From positions 3,493,501-3,557,500 of the forward strand of contig BQWY01000001.1 in NCBI GenBank assembly GCA_036984305.1: DNA of 64,000 nt. The letters are read 5' to 3'. The stretch is from Nitrospira sp. (GTDB taxonomy: Bacteria > Nitrospirota > Nitrospiria > Nitrospirales > Nitrospiraceae). The position numbers were made by a program, and so were the translations under genes. Shown one piece after another: positions 36,431 to 45,526 of this stretch. Each line of letters opens with the position of its first letter. Position 1 is the stretch's first letter. Below the pieces are notes generated by a model. The model was given only the letters and a program-made list of their open reading frames with translations, was not told the DNA's origin and searched no databases.

Positions 36431-36691
36431 TCACACAGACTCTCCGGTTTCCACCGGTTGGGTGGTTCCCGCCTGCACGGCGGCTCTGGCTTTCGCGATC
36501 AGTTCTTCGGTCCCCCAGTCTTGAATCGCCTCAAGGGTGAATGCTTCGTACGTGGACACGCCGTTGCAGGAGGGACACCCCGGGCGTGGGACCTTCCGCC
36601 AATACACTTCTCCAAGGCACGACAGACAGACCCACAGATCAGGATCGCCTGGATTGACGTGCACGGGCCAGAATGTCTGTGCGGTCGCCAT
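36431..36691 (-). CDS. Small zinc-ribbon protein
   Basis: 86 aa with two Cys-x2-Cys knuckles, CLSC and CPSC, 15 residues apart, typical of a zinc ribbon or rubredoxin-like fold. AGAGGTGCTC precedes ATG 36691. It sits 22 nt after the DsbA-like gene and 41 nt before the aldehyde dehydrogenase, so it is co-transcribed. Function unknown. Confidence 0.7.
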   Translation of the reverse strand: MATAQTFWPVHVNPGDPDLWVCLSCLGEVYWRKVPRPGCPSCNGVSTYEAFTLEAIQDWGTEELIAKARAAVQAGTTQPVETGESV

Positions 36692-36712
36692 GAGCACCTC
36701 TTGATAAAATGG

Positions 36713-37456
36713 TTATCGCACTCCACCCACGCTCACTCCCGTCGTCGTTTCGGAGTGCTTGGACAGCGACGGTTGCGGAGCGCTCCCGGGACTACGGCGA
36801 AGAAACTCCTCGATCTGCTCCTGAAACACTTCGTACGGGAACGCACCGGGAACGGTGACCGGCGTAGTCTGACGCCCCGACATGTCCTGCGTCAAGAGAA
36901 TCACGAAGCCAGGAGTTCCACGAAATCCCCATCGGCGGCCTTCCTCACGATCGGCAAAAATCGCGTCGAGATACGCGCCGTCGCGAAGGCACGACAAAAA
37001 TTTCCGGGAATTGAGTCCCAATCGTTCGGCGTCCTGCGCCAACGAGCCCGCCTCAAGATCGGCACCCGGAGAAAACAACCGATCGTGCATTTGCCAGAAT
37101 CGACCCTGCTCGCCGGCGCAGCGTGACGCTAACGCGCCGACCACCCCAGGACCCTGATCCGCACGGGGAAAGTCTCGATAGTAATAGCGGACCTTGCCGG
37201 TATCAATGTAGCGCGATTGAAGGATCGGCCATGTCTCTTGGAAAAATTTGGCGCAAAACCCGCACGTAAAATCGGAATACTCGATGATGGTAACCGGCGC
37301 ATTTGGATTGCCACGGAGACGCGCATCCTCCCGAAAGGCTTCGGCGGACCCCGATACGAGAGCGGCCATCAACATCAAGCCCGCCAACACTCGGCCCAGT
37401 ACACGCATAGGCCGGGGCTCCGGGTGCTTCATCATCCATGTGGATCGGTCCATCAT
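36713..37456 (-). CDS. Exported DsbA-like thioredoxin-fold protein
   Basis: About 247 aa. A signal peptide (VLGRVLAGLMLMAALVSG) is followed by a thioredoxin fold with a CGFC active site in EYSDFTCGFCAKFF, an inserted helical domain with two more cysteines, and a cis-proline loop RGTPGFV. This is the DSBA/protein-disulfide-isomerase type that oxidises or isomerises periplasmic disulfides. Several ATGs (37456, 37453, 37435, 37432) are possible starts; the first sits best after a weak purine-rich site. It follows the DHS-like gene by 10 nt. Confidence 0.85.
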   Translation of the reverse strand: MMDRSTWMMKHPEPRPMRVLGRVLAGLMLMAALVSGSAEAFREDARLRGNPNAPVTIIEYSDFTCGFCAKFFQETWPILQSRYIDTGKVRYYYRDFPRADQGPGVVGALASRCAGEQGRFWQMHDRLFSPGADLEAGSLAQDAERLGLNSRKFLSCLRDGAYLDAIFADREEGRRWGFRGTPGFVILLTQDMSGRQTTPVTVPGAFPYEVFQEQIEEFLRRSPGSAPQPSLSKHSETTTGVSVGGVR

Positions 37457-37466
37457 GAATCTCGTT

Positions 37467-38621
37467 TCAGCCGCGGGCCCCACCTCGTCGGCCGGTGCGG
37501 CGACGACCGTGGCGCCCGCCCCCGACGCTCCGGCGACGCTTGCGTTCCAGCAATCCCATCATCAGGATAGGCCATACCACGGTGGCATCGCTCAACACCT
37601 CCGCAAATCGCCCGCCCTCCGAGGGAGGGACGAATTTCCCCCAGGAGATTCCTTCTTGATAGGTGCAGCCGCTCAGGCCCCCCCAATAATCCGGCTCGGG
37701 ACAAATTCGTAGGCCATACTGAAACCGTGGTGGAGGGACATCCAGTCCGAGACGCAGATTCCCGATCTCCACATAGGGGCCGACTTGCTGTGCCCAATTA
37801 CGCGGGACGCCACCGCCAATGGTAAAAATGCCAAGCCGTTTGGCGTCGATGACATGGTCCGTATAACTGTTGAGGTCGAGATAGGGGTTGAATGAGGGAT
37901 GATACTGGTGCAACGCACGCCGCACACCGCGATCGCCGTCCTTCTTCTTGGCATTGGCCCGTGCGTGGGCCAAGAATTCGCGCATGGCCCAAATCCCGAC
38001 GTCCAACCCCATTTCTGAATCGGTGAACGCAGGAATGTAGACGGGTACCTTTTTGCGATAGGCGCTCTTGAGTATTCCAGCACCGTCGAACTCCTCGTCA
38101 AGGGTGCGCCCCACTTCACGGGTCAAGCGCTCGGAGGAAAGCGGAGTGCGCATATCCATTCTCTTCAGCGTCTGCGTCACAACGTGCTCCACGTAATTGA
38201 GATTCGCCTCCATCTCAAGTGTATCGTAGACACGGTTGTAGCCCTTGCTGAACAATTCTTCGTCGTCCATTGATGGATCATGCCGGTAATGCGTCTTGCC
38301 AGTCGACTCGCTGAGTCCGTGTGCCACCAGGGCGCCCGTCGACACCACGATCTGCACCATTCCCTCGTCGATCATCCGGCTGATGATCTTGCCCATCTTG
38401 GCGATCGTCATCGCGCCGGACAGCGTCATCACGACCGTGCAGTTCGGGTCCTCAACCATGGCGCAGAGGACCTCAAAGGCTTCGCCCAACCGACGACCGC
38501 CGAACGCCGTCTTCTTCATGGCCCCCAGCAGGTCTGTGAAGGAGCCAACCTGATCAGGATCGAGCGGTTCCAGCGCGTCTAGACCGTCCTTCGCACCGTC
38601 GTGGAACTTGCGTGGTTGCAT
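37467..38621 (-). CDS. Deoxyhypusine synthase family protein
   Basis: 384 aa. The NAD-dependent DHS fold is evident in VMTLSGAMTIAKMG, STGALVAHG, VPVYIPAFTDSEMG, FTIGGGVPRNW and SGCTYQEGISWGKF, the last holding the catalytic lysine of true DHS. Bacteria lack eIF5A, and bacterial members are known or proposed to transfer aminobutyl groups in polyamine synthesis, for example making homospermidine. The neighbouring pdaD and speB genes, which make putrescine, support such a role. A very basic tail (RKRRRSVGGGRHGRRR...) follows the domain. AGAGGAG precedes ATG 38621. Confidence 0.88.
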   Translation of the reverse strand: MQPRKFHDGAKDGLDALEPLDPDQVGSFTDLLGAMKKTAFGGRRLGEAFEVLCAMVEDPNCTVVMTLSGAMTIAKMGKIISRMIDEGMVQIVVSTGALVAHGLSESTGKTHYRHDPSMDDEELFSKGYNRVYDTLEMEANLNYVEHVVTQTLKRMDMRTPLSSERLTREVGRTLDEEFDGAGILKSAYRKKVPVYIPAFTDSEMGLDVGIWAMREFLAHARANAKKKDGDRGVRRALHQYHPSFNPYLDLNSYTDHVIDAKRLGIFTIGGGVPRNWAQQVGPYVEIGNLRLGLDVPPPRFQYGLRICPEPDYWGGLSGCTYQEGISWGKFVPPSEGGRFAEVLSDATVVWPILMMGLLERKRRRSVGGGRHGRRRTGRRGGARG

Positions 38622-39097
38622 AGCGCTCCTCTGTTGGACCGTCATCACGACAGCCCAACCGCCGGTTCGTTATACACAACCCACTCTGAGGGGTCAATTG
38701 ACGGCGCGAAACCATCTCGGAGAGCGCGACCGTTTGCAGGGGCACACATACACACCTCGAAATTCTTGCGAAGCACGGCGCAACAACAAGACGCGATCAT
38801 CGGTCACAACGTTCCCAAAAGAGTCACCGCAATCGCATCATCTCCACATTGGAGCGGCGCCGTACACGTTTCATTCGTCGGCCGGAGAGGGGACGCCTGA
38901 TGACATCGAAACGATACGCAGCGAGATTTTCATTGCATATTCCCATCCATCTCCGCATACCAAGTAGCCGGCGTTCCACGCGCAAACGCCGATCCGATGT
39001 CTTTGTAGGCCGATTACGGCAGGACGCAGCTTGACACTACCGGAGGGTAACCATTAGTCTGAACGATCGGCCATTACTCGCACCTAGGAGCTACCTC
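38622..39097. other. Divergent intergenic region
   Basis: Separates the minus-strand polyamine operon from the plus-strand lipoprotein gene. I see no protein or RNA gene. It must hold both promoters; a weak candidate for the plus strand is TTGACA at 39031-39036 with ATTAGT at 39053-39058 (16-nt spacer). Confidence 0.5.
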
Positions 39098-39802
39098 ATG
39101 CCGCCCCTCGCCCCTCGCCCGATCTATTTCCTCCCCGTTCGCTTGATTGGACTGTATACGTGTCTGGCTGGATCTCTTTTGGCTGCTGGTCTGGTCACCG
39201 GGTGCTCATCCGCAGGGCCCGCAAAGTTCGGCCAAGGCTCGGTCGCCACGGCAGGTCTCTCTCAGAGCAACTTTCGGATTCTCAAAAGTAACGTGCAAGG
39301 GGACAGTTATGGCTTTCGGTTGCTCGGCTTCATCCCCATCGTCCCGGCTCGAGTAGCGGACGCCAAAGCAGATCTGTACCACAAGTTAGACCGTAGCGGG
39401 GTACAACTGGAGGGACGTTCGATCGCGCTCGCCAACGCCACGGAGGACGAAAACCATTATTACTTCATTATTGGAAGCGTTCCACGCATCACGCTGACGG
39501 CGGACATTGTCGAATTCATGGAGGCCCGGTCACCCGTGGATCCGAGCTTAGGGCGCGCGACTGAGCCGATGACCCGTGCCTTGGTTCCTTCTTCCATCTT
39601 AAAACCGTCCGCGCTCAACTCCCCCCCACCCAGTAAACGGGCGACCGTTCCCCAGGGTTCATCGACGCCCAAGGATGTCCCCCCCGCGCCAGCCTCCTCT
39701 CCGCCCAGGGTCGCTCCGATCGAGATGGACGCACCGATCGCCGAATTCGACATCCCGCCATTCGGATCCACGAAGGGTCAGAACGGCAGCGGCCCCAAAT
39801 AG
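39098..39802 (+). CDS. DUF6567-type lipoprotein
   Basis: 234 aa. Lipobox LVTGC follows a hydrophobic stretch, so the protein is a lipoprotein. The core (SQSNFRILKSNVQGDS..FRLLGFIPIV...A.ADLYHKL, ending ITLTADIVEF) matches the DUF6567 pattern as I remember it. A proline- and serine-rich C-terminal tail of about 80 residues is added. TAGGAG lies just before the ATG. Function unknown. Confidence 0.78.
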   Translation: MPPLAPRPIYFLPVRLIGLYTCLAGSLLAAGLVTGCSSAGPAKFGQGSVATAGLSQSNFRILKSNVQGDSYGFRLLGFIPIVPARVADAKADLYHKLDRSGVQLEGRSIALANATEDENHYYFIIGSVPRITLTADIVEFMEARSPVDPSLGRATEPMTRALVPSSILKPSALNSPPPSKRATVPQGSSTPKDVPPAPASSPPRVAPIEMDAPIAEFDIPPFGSTKGQNGSGPK

Positions 39803-40031
39803 CAATCTTTTCCACCGTCTCTTACTCGTCGCGGGTTCCGTCTGGGGGAGCTGCATGACCGTCCCAGCTACGTCGGTTTCTCCAGTGATCAGCCTACCCG
39901 TTCTCCCAACCCCATGAAGGTCCTACTTGACAGAGCGTTCAATCGGCGGTACCCCTATGCCCTAAAGGGGGAACGTGGGCTCTCGACGCTCCCGTTCCCA
40001 TAGTCATCTAACCCAATTAATGAGGCGCGTC

Positions 40032-40325
40032 ATGAAGAAAGCCATCGGCATCGCTGCAATTGGGCTCGCAACTCTCCTTTTCATGGCAGGGCAATCGTCC
40101 GTCGTTTCCGCCGCCGGCCTCCCAGACTCCTCCATTATATCCGTGCTGCATAGCAAGCTTGCTGGGCACAATGCCGCCTACCGGGGTGTGGACGCCTGTT
40201 CCACAAAAGGATCCGTCCTTCTGCACGGCACGGTCAAGTCTGAAGAACTCAAGATGAAGGCCGAAGAATATGCAAAGAGCATCAACGGCGTCACCGAAGT
40301 AAAAAACGATATTGTTGTGAAATAA
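40032..40325 (+). CDS. Exported BON-domain protein
   Basis: 97 aa. A signal peptide ending near VVSAA precedes a single BON domain (SIISVLHSKL ... GSVLLHGTVKSEELKMKAEEYAKSI.GVTEVKNDIVV), the small fold of OsmY-like periplasmic proteins thought to bind membranes or phospholipid. GAGGCG precedes the chosen ATG; another ATG at 40020 is in frame. Confidence 0.85.
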   Translation: MKKAIGIAAIGLATLLFMAGQSSVVSAAGLPDSSIISVLHSKLAGHNAAYRGVDACSTKGSVLLHGTVKSEELKMKAEEYAKSINGVTEVKNDIVVK

Positions 40326-40797
40326 TCGGATGCCCGACAGTGGGGGGGCGTGTTTTTTCCCTCTCTGCGTGCAGCGGTAGGCAAGGCTATCTGCGGTTGC
40401 GACTCTTGAATGGTCTAAGGAGTCGCAACCGCCCTCTTCGCCAGATTCCCCTCGACTAAGTTTTCTTCCCGTTCGTGTGGTAAAGGTCGTGTTACTCGGT
40501 TACCCACTACTGCACGGCCGGAGGGGGAGGGGCGTGACACTACCCTCCGCAAAGCAAGCTTGAGTAAACTGGGGTATTTGCCAGCTTCGTTTGCGGAGAC
40601 ACGCGCTATTCTGGTGGTTGTCCAGGTTCGGATCTACATGGGTGCAACTGCGCCGTGGGCACGGGATCGATACAACGCGCAGAGGCGTGATATCACCTGG
40701 CCCAACCCGATTCAAACAAGATACACCCGCTTGGGATTGAACGAAATGGACATGCCGGTGCAGCTTGAGAAGCCACGACCGTAGAGGTGCTTGAGAG
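40326..40797. other. Intergenic region with a long hairpin
   Basis: No gene supported. A 13-bp perfect hairpin at 40393-40432 is the main structure. Confidence 0.5.
40393..40432. terminator. 13-bp perfect hairpin, possible terminator of the BON gene
   Basis: GCGGTTGCGACTC, a 14-nt loop, GAGTCGCAACCGC, 68 nt after the BON stop codon. No T-run follows, so it may be a rho-independent terminator of poor form or a structured RNA element. Confidence 0.4.
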
Positions 40798-41607
40798 GTG
40801 CATGGACCACCACAAAGCTTGGGCAAATGGCATGCTATCAACGGTCAAGGTGTACGTACCCCAACCATCGCCCTTCTCTTCGCAGCCATCTTCTGTGCGG
40901 GGTGTGAGTCTACTGAAGACGAACTCAAGACGGCGCACCTACAGATTCTCGACAAGAGCCTCATTGCCTCTCGCTCGATTCTGGACCAGCTCAAGACGAA
41001 GTCCTTGCCGCCCGCCACACACGACGTCCATTTCTTTTTTGACTACAACGTCATCAATCAGATTTTTGATGCCATTACTCCGTACACGTTCCCGTTGCCT
41101 TCGAATGCAAAGGTGACGGTCTCCATTCTGTCGATAACCATTCATAATATCGGCGCGCTGCCCACCGTTCATCTCAAAGCAACCGCTCGTCGGGAAGCAC
41201 TCACCGTCCCGGTAGAGGCGACGGGCCTTGTCACCCTAGTCAAGAACCGCCAGACCGGCCTGTTAACGATCGGCCTCCAGGTGCAGTCGTTCATTCCCAA
41301 GCTGACGTGGTATTGGTTCGAACTCTCCAAGGGGGATTTGGTCAAGACGATTTTGGAGTCGGAAGTGGAGCAGATTTCCGAGAAACTTCCAGTCTTACAG
41401 TTACCGCTTGCACACGAAGTTCAGTGGGGTGCATCGGCATCAACTCAACACATGACGATACGGACCAGCGATCCGGTCTCCCAAACGGAAGGGTCGACGT
41501 TGGAAATGAAAATCCGGTATCCGTCTACCGAAACCAGGAAGTTGGTCACCGTCACCGATTCGGTCTTCCTCTTGTCTGGCATCCACCTCTTCACGGTGCT
41601 GAAGTGA
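40798..41607 (+). CDS. Predicted lipoprotein of unknown family
   Basis: 269 aa from a GTG start. The segment TIALLFAAIFCAGC is a lipoprotein signal with lipobox, so about 36 residues precede the mature cysteine; this is long and the true start may be further in. The mature part is alternating beta strands (LTVSILSITIHNIG, GLLTIGLQVQSF). It shares a 4-nt overlap (GTGA) with the next gene, also a lipoprotein with a similar lead (HDVQVALN / HDVHFFFD), so the two may be distant duplicates. Confidence 0.65.
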   Translation: MHGPPQSLGKWHAINGQGVRTPTIALLFAAIFCAGCESTEDELKTAHLQILDKSLIASRSILDQLKTKSLPPATHDVHFFFDYNVINQIFDAITPYTFPLPSNAKVTVSILSITIHNIGALPTVHLKATARREALTVPVEATGLVTLVKNRQTGLLTIGLQVQSFIPKLTWYWFELSKGDLVKTILESEVEQISEKLPVLQLPLAHEVQWGASASTQHMTIRTSDPVSQTEGSTLEMKIRYPSTETRKLVTVTDSVFLLSGIHLFTVLK

Positions 41608-42440
41608 CCAGGATTGTCCCCATCATATGCCTAGTCGCCATGATCGGCTGTTCAGATACAGATTCGGTCGATAAAACCATCGCTGCCCGCAAGGCAGAAC
41701 TCGCATCTGTAGAGCGGGAGATCGAGCCGCACCTGGGAGACGCATTTCATACAACCCACGACGTGCAGGTCGCTCTCAACGTTGCGACGATCGGTGCGTG
41801 GTTTCAACAAACAAGCACGCCGGATTTGACCATATCGGCCGAGGGGATACACAGCTCAGGTTACCTTGCGTACAAACCGAAATCGGGGAAAGCGCGATTG
41901 GAACCCGCGCATGACACACACCTCTCTGTCACGCTCTCCGGCCTCGATGCCACAGCAGCCGAAGGACGAGTCACCTGGTCGGCCCAGGTCGCCGCCCACG
42001 CCGAAGCGAACGTTCGGACCTACGGGGTCAACGCCAAGCGAAATGTGAGGTGCGCAGGGAACCTACCAAAGGCTGACTTTTCCGGCAGACTTCTACTCGA
42101 GCCTGGTGCTCCCGAATCCATTTCCTATGCGCTTCTTTTTTCACATCCCTCCACGATAGATATCAAGGTCGCATGCCGACTAGGCAAATTGGGGAGGCAT
42201 GAGATCCCAATGAAAGAAGTCGTTCCTAAGCTTGCAACGGGCAAGCTCCCACTCACGCTGACAAGCGAGGGGGGCGTATCGATTCCAGGCGCATCTCCAG
42301 CCATCACGTACCATTACACACTGTCTCCCGATGACGCATCCCTCCGCCCGGACGAGGCTCACATCCGTGTCGCTTCCGGCGCTATCCGGTATCATAGCGA
42401 TGTCATGGTCACCGTTAAAAAAGATACGGGCGATGAATAG
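41604..42440 (+). CDS. Predicted lipoprotein, partner of the preceding gene
   Basis: 278 aa from GTG 41604, overlapping the previous stop. A short signal ending VAMIGC gives a lipoprotein. The mature region starts with a charged helix (KTIAARKAELASVEREIEPHL) and continues as beta strands. Not recognised. The paired, overlapping layout suggests two subunits of one envelope complex. Confidence 0.7.
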   Translation: MTRIVPIICLVAMIGCSDTDSVDKTIAARKAELASVEREIEPHLGDAFHTTHDVQVALNVATIGAWFQQTSTPDLTISAEGIHSSGYLAYKPKSGKARLEPAHDTHLSVTLSGLDATAAEGRVTWSAQVAAHAEANVRTYGVNAKRNVRCAGNLPKADFSGRLLLEPGAPESISYALLFSHPSTIDIKVACRLGKLGRHEIPMKEVVPKLATGKLPLTLTSEGGVSIPGASPAITYHYTLSPDDASLRPDEAHIRVASGAIRYHSDVMVTVKKDTGDE

Positions 42441-42910
42441 GAGAGTCACTCGAAAATGGTCTTGACCCGGCATCCGGATGAACTGCCTTGAGACCCACCA
42501 TCAACAGTGACCTGCTCAGTGTTCAAGTCTGCCGAGGCACCAGCAGCAAGCGCGGCACCTAGCGTTTGGAGCGCCGAATGCTCCAACAGTCCAATGATCA
42601 TCAAAGTTGCCACGGCTTGATGCGTCGCGTGGCTTGAATGTCGTTCCGTCTCGGTAGGCGACGCTCCACTCGCTAGCCGTGGCATGACAACCATGCTATG
42701 CGGCAATTGATCTGAATCGTGAATTCCACACTGCTCGTCTTCGATGTTTCTCCGTTCAGAGCATCAGCAGCGTCTTCGTGTCACGTGCGGTCGGATTTCC
42801 CTCCACTTGGGGAAATGCTCTACATGGAGAACCGTTGATCGAACAGTAGCACGGGTATTCCTCTGTGATACGCTCAGTCCAATTCGCTGCATCGCTTGGC
42901 TCCAATTGGG
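42441..42910. other. Intergenic region with one weak reading frame
   Basis: A minus-strand frame at 42446-42706 (86 aa, small residues, no clear ribosome site) could encode a small protein, but I cannot support it. No structure otherwise. Confidence 0.4.
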
Positions 42911-43225
42911 TTACTGTTGCATTGCCACGATCTTGTATTTGATCTGTTCGTAGATGGCGCGCGGAAGAATCCTCTTCAAGACCAACTCGTCTTTCCGAGC
43001 ATACGGCCGGCCTTTAATGACTTCCTTGGCGTAGGCGTCGCCGATACCGGGGAGGGCCTTGAGCTGTTCCTCAGTGGCCGTGTTGATATCGAGCAGTTCT
43101 TCTTCCTCGGTGGGGACCGAAGGCCTCGCCGAGACCGCGTCCGAGGTGACCACCAGGATTGAACTGAGGAAGCATGCGCACGCTAAACTGACCACAAGAT
43201 ATCGGCTTAGTGCGTTTACCCACAT
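42911..43225 (-). CDS. Exported helix-hairpin-helix (ComEA-like) protein
   Basis: 104 aa. A signal peptide or anchor at the N-terminus is followed by an acidic linker and a double HhH motif (DINTATEEQLKALPGIGDAYAKEVIKGRPYARKDEL), the DNA-binding module of ComEA. GGAGGT precedes the start. Such single-domain proteins may bind incoming or external DNA in the periplasm. It stands alone. Confidence 0.88.
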   Translation of the reverse strand: MWVNALSRYLVVSLACACFLSSILVVTSDAVSARPSVPTEEEELLDINTATEEQLKALPGIGDAYAKEVIKGRPYARKDELVLKRILPRAIYEQIKYKIVAMQQ

Positions 43226-43593
43226 ACATACCTCCGAGTTCGTCTGAATTCCTTCCCCACAACTTTCTCGCTCAGATCCTGCACCGCATCCAACGTACCC
43301 GCATCGTCTTGACCTCCTCAGCGGTCACGCCCTCCTTGCCGAAGTAATCCCTTCCGATCAGGCGACGGGTCCGCGAAAGAATTTCTGCGTCTGGGTCGCC
43401 TGCGATGCATCGACCGCACAACCGGAGCGCAACACAAAAAAGACCCAGCTGTGTACTTTGGTAAGAGACTCTGCTTGGTCATCGTGCGCCCCCTCATGGT
43501 TCCAGCGTCCTAAGAGGTGGAGGGGCATTTGCCAGGAGAAGCAAATGCCAGGGCTCGGGGGCACGGAGCCATTCCTCCACCCGTTCTTCTCGT

Positions 43594-43629
43594 AAAAAAA
43601 CTCCTGCCAGCAAACCTGCTGGTAGGAGT
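43594..43629 (-). terminator. Intrinsic terminator
   Basis: On the minus strand a 13-bp stem with one G/A-type mismatch (ACTCCTACCAGCA / TGCTGGCAGGAGT, 4-nt loop) is followed directly by seven T. This is a classical rho-independent terminator. The transcript it ends would come from the debris region to its right; no intact gene remains there. Confidence 0.75.
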
Positions 43630-44004
43630 CATTAGCCGAGGCCACAGCTCGGCAGTTCAGGTGAACCCCATCACCTCATTGATTGTTCTATGTCTGCCAG
43701 TAACATCGTTTGGTGGCTTTCACGTATCGCCCTCTCGGATTCGGTGCTCACCGTTCATCTACTTCGCAAGTCTCAGGCCTGGTTCAATGTTCTGAATAGC
43801 GCGCGGTTGCGAGCAGCAGTGAGGCCAGACAGCTAAACTTGCACCATGCTTTCAGTGCGAATTCGCGCCACTTGACGAACCCGGATCTCTCCCATGATGA
43901 GAACGTCGTAACAATGATCCTGACTCTATGCGATTACTTGAAGTCTGAACAGGGAGCAAGGCGGGTCAGGATCTTCGCGTCCCACCCCACATCCTTTCAT
44001 CGAG

Positions 44005-44196
44005 GTGCACTCAGCCCTGCTGGGCCATTCGACCAAAGCCATGATGACTGTGCAGTATTCACGTGGCGGGCATGACTGGAATCGGATGCTACGGGAGCGA
44101 CCATGCTACTCGAACCGATCTACACGACCCCGAATTGATCCAATGGTCTGTCTTATGGACCACTTCCCGAGGCAACGACTCCATTCGAGAAAGTAG
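44005..44196 (+). pseudogene. Remnant of a tyrosine recombinase (integrase) C-terminus
   Basis: The frame reads VHSALLGHSTKAMMTVQYSR, which matches the end of phage-type integrases: the conserved GH of the LLGH motif and the catalytic tyrosine in QYSR. In a different frame just upstream, QDLR resembles the HDLRHT arginine motif, so the gene is broken by frameshifts. Nothing of the N-terminal or core domain remains. Homology ends near 44090; the rest of the frame is not conserved. Confidence 0.55.
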
Positions 44197-44226
44197 CTAA
44201 CGCACCGGAAGATCAGGAGAAAGAGT

Positions 44227-44276
44227 GGTGGTCCCAACGGGATTCGAACCCGTGTCTGAGCCTTGAGAGGGCCAAC
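44227..44276 (-). tRNA. tRNA-Glu (CTC) 3' fragment
   Basis: On the minus strand the sequence has an anticodon loop CTCTCAA (anticodon CTC), a T-arm ACGGG-TTCGAAT-CCCGT, the 3' acceptor strand TGGGACC and an encoded CCA. The matching 5' half (starting GGTCCCA with a D-arm) is absent; unrelated AT-rich DNA replaces it. It is therefore a truncated gene, the kind left at an attachment site by an integrated element. Confidence 0.65.
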
Positions 44277-45136
44277 CATCTGAGAAGTTGAGTAAATCTG
44301 TAACTACTTAGTTAACGGGCGGTCTTCCCAAATTACATCAAGAATCATGCAGTTACATCCACCGAAGCCAGCGAGTGGAATTTTCATTCAGTCTATACTC
44401 TTCATACAATTCTTTCGCTTCTGTCACGCTGGTGTCACGATCCAGCGAGAGCGGATTGACCAGACCTCGGACTAAAGTGTGACCTAGAGAACGACTTTTC
44501 TGACCTGCGGGTTCGAAGGCTGATTAGGTAGAAATTAGTAACTTACTACCCTGTCTCTGGTTTCCCGCTTTTATCAACAATGCCGGGGAGTTCTGACATT
44601 CCATCTGTTCTGGTCTTTTCCATGGATTTCGGTCCTTTTGAGCCTGTTTGAGCACAAAATTAGCACGTTGATTTCGTTATACGACCTGCGGGTTTTTGGT
44701 CACAACCAGACGGCACAGAATACCACGAAACTGCGCCAGATGAGGATGGCGAGGATGCAGACAAATGAAAATCGCGGCAAGATTTCCGCAACTCTGCAAC
44801 CTCGGCACAGCCACTTTCCAGATGGAAAAGTCCCCACGCCCCCCTAGTCCCACAATTCGTCGGCACCGCCGCAGTCGCCGAGTGGGTCGCGCTATTGGGG
44901 GGGGTATAGCAAGAAATCCCTCGCCATTACCGCTCGGGCCCAAGCAGATTGCCGGTCAGCGTAGCGGCATCGATCTACTGCATTCTAGAATTCCTCTATT
45001 TATGAACGTGTCGGCGGCTTTTGGTACATGACCCGTTCTTATCTGCTGTGATTAAATGGTTGTATATTGACGACCTTTCGGTGAATGGATAAGATCCCGC
45101 CCGCATCAATACGAAATTCCTAGTTCCACTCCGCGG

Positions 45137-45328
45137 ATGGTTTGTCGTAGCATTTTGTGCGTACTATTGCTTTGTTCAGCTACATCCTGGGCAGTAGATG
45201 CGGAAGATAACCTCTTTTCCGATCAGTTGCCCATAAGCGACTGCGAAATGAAATTTATGCACCGTTACAAACCTAATGTGACAGGTCGATCTCCAGAGGA
45301 TGTGTGCTCCTCGGTCAACGAGACATAA
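45137..45328 (+). CDS. Possible small secreted protein
   Basis: 63 aa with an N-terminus like a signal peptide (SILCVLLLCSATSWAVDA) and a short polar remainder with two cysteines. No strong ribosome site and no recognised family. Weakly supported. Confidence 0.3.
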   Translation: MVCRSILCVLLLCSATSWAVDAEDNLFSDQLPISDCEMKFMHRYKPNVTGRSPEDVCSSVNET

Positions 45329-45526
45329 CCACGGGTGAACTTCTGGCTTCTGACACCTCTTGGGACCTTACGATCGGAGTGTGGCCATAAAAACTGGGTG
45401 ATTTTTACTATATGAGAATAGTACGTAGACAATCTCCGTGTTCAGAATCGGAGGGGACTGTCGAGAACTGAGACAAATAGTTTGCTGGATCTCTGTTCTC
45501 AGTAACAAACGCGAGGCCCTCGCCCT

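Larger units (their letters stand above)
43226..45526. other. Gene-poor scar region with mobile-element debris
   Basis: About 2.3 kb without a well-supported intact gene. It holds an intrinsic terminator (43594-43629), an integrase remnant (about 44005-44100), a tRNA-Glu 3' fragment (44227-44276) and one possible small secreted ORF (45137-45328). Parts of 44280-44700 are visibly richer in A and T than the surroundings. Confidence 0.6.

Noticed and set aside
42446-42706. Possible 86-aa minus-strand gene
   Set aside because: No clear ribosome site, domain or coupling to a neighbour; left as an unsupported frame.
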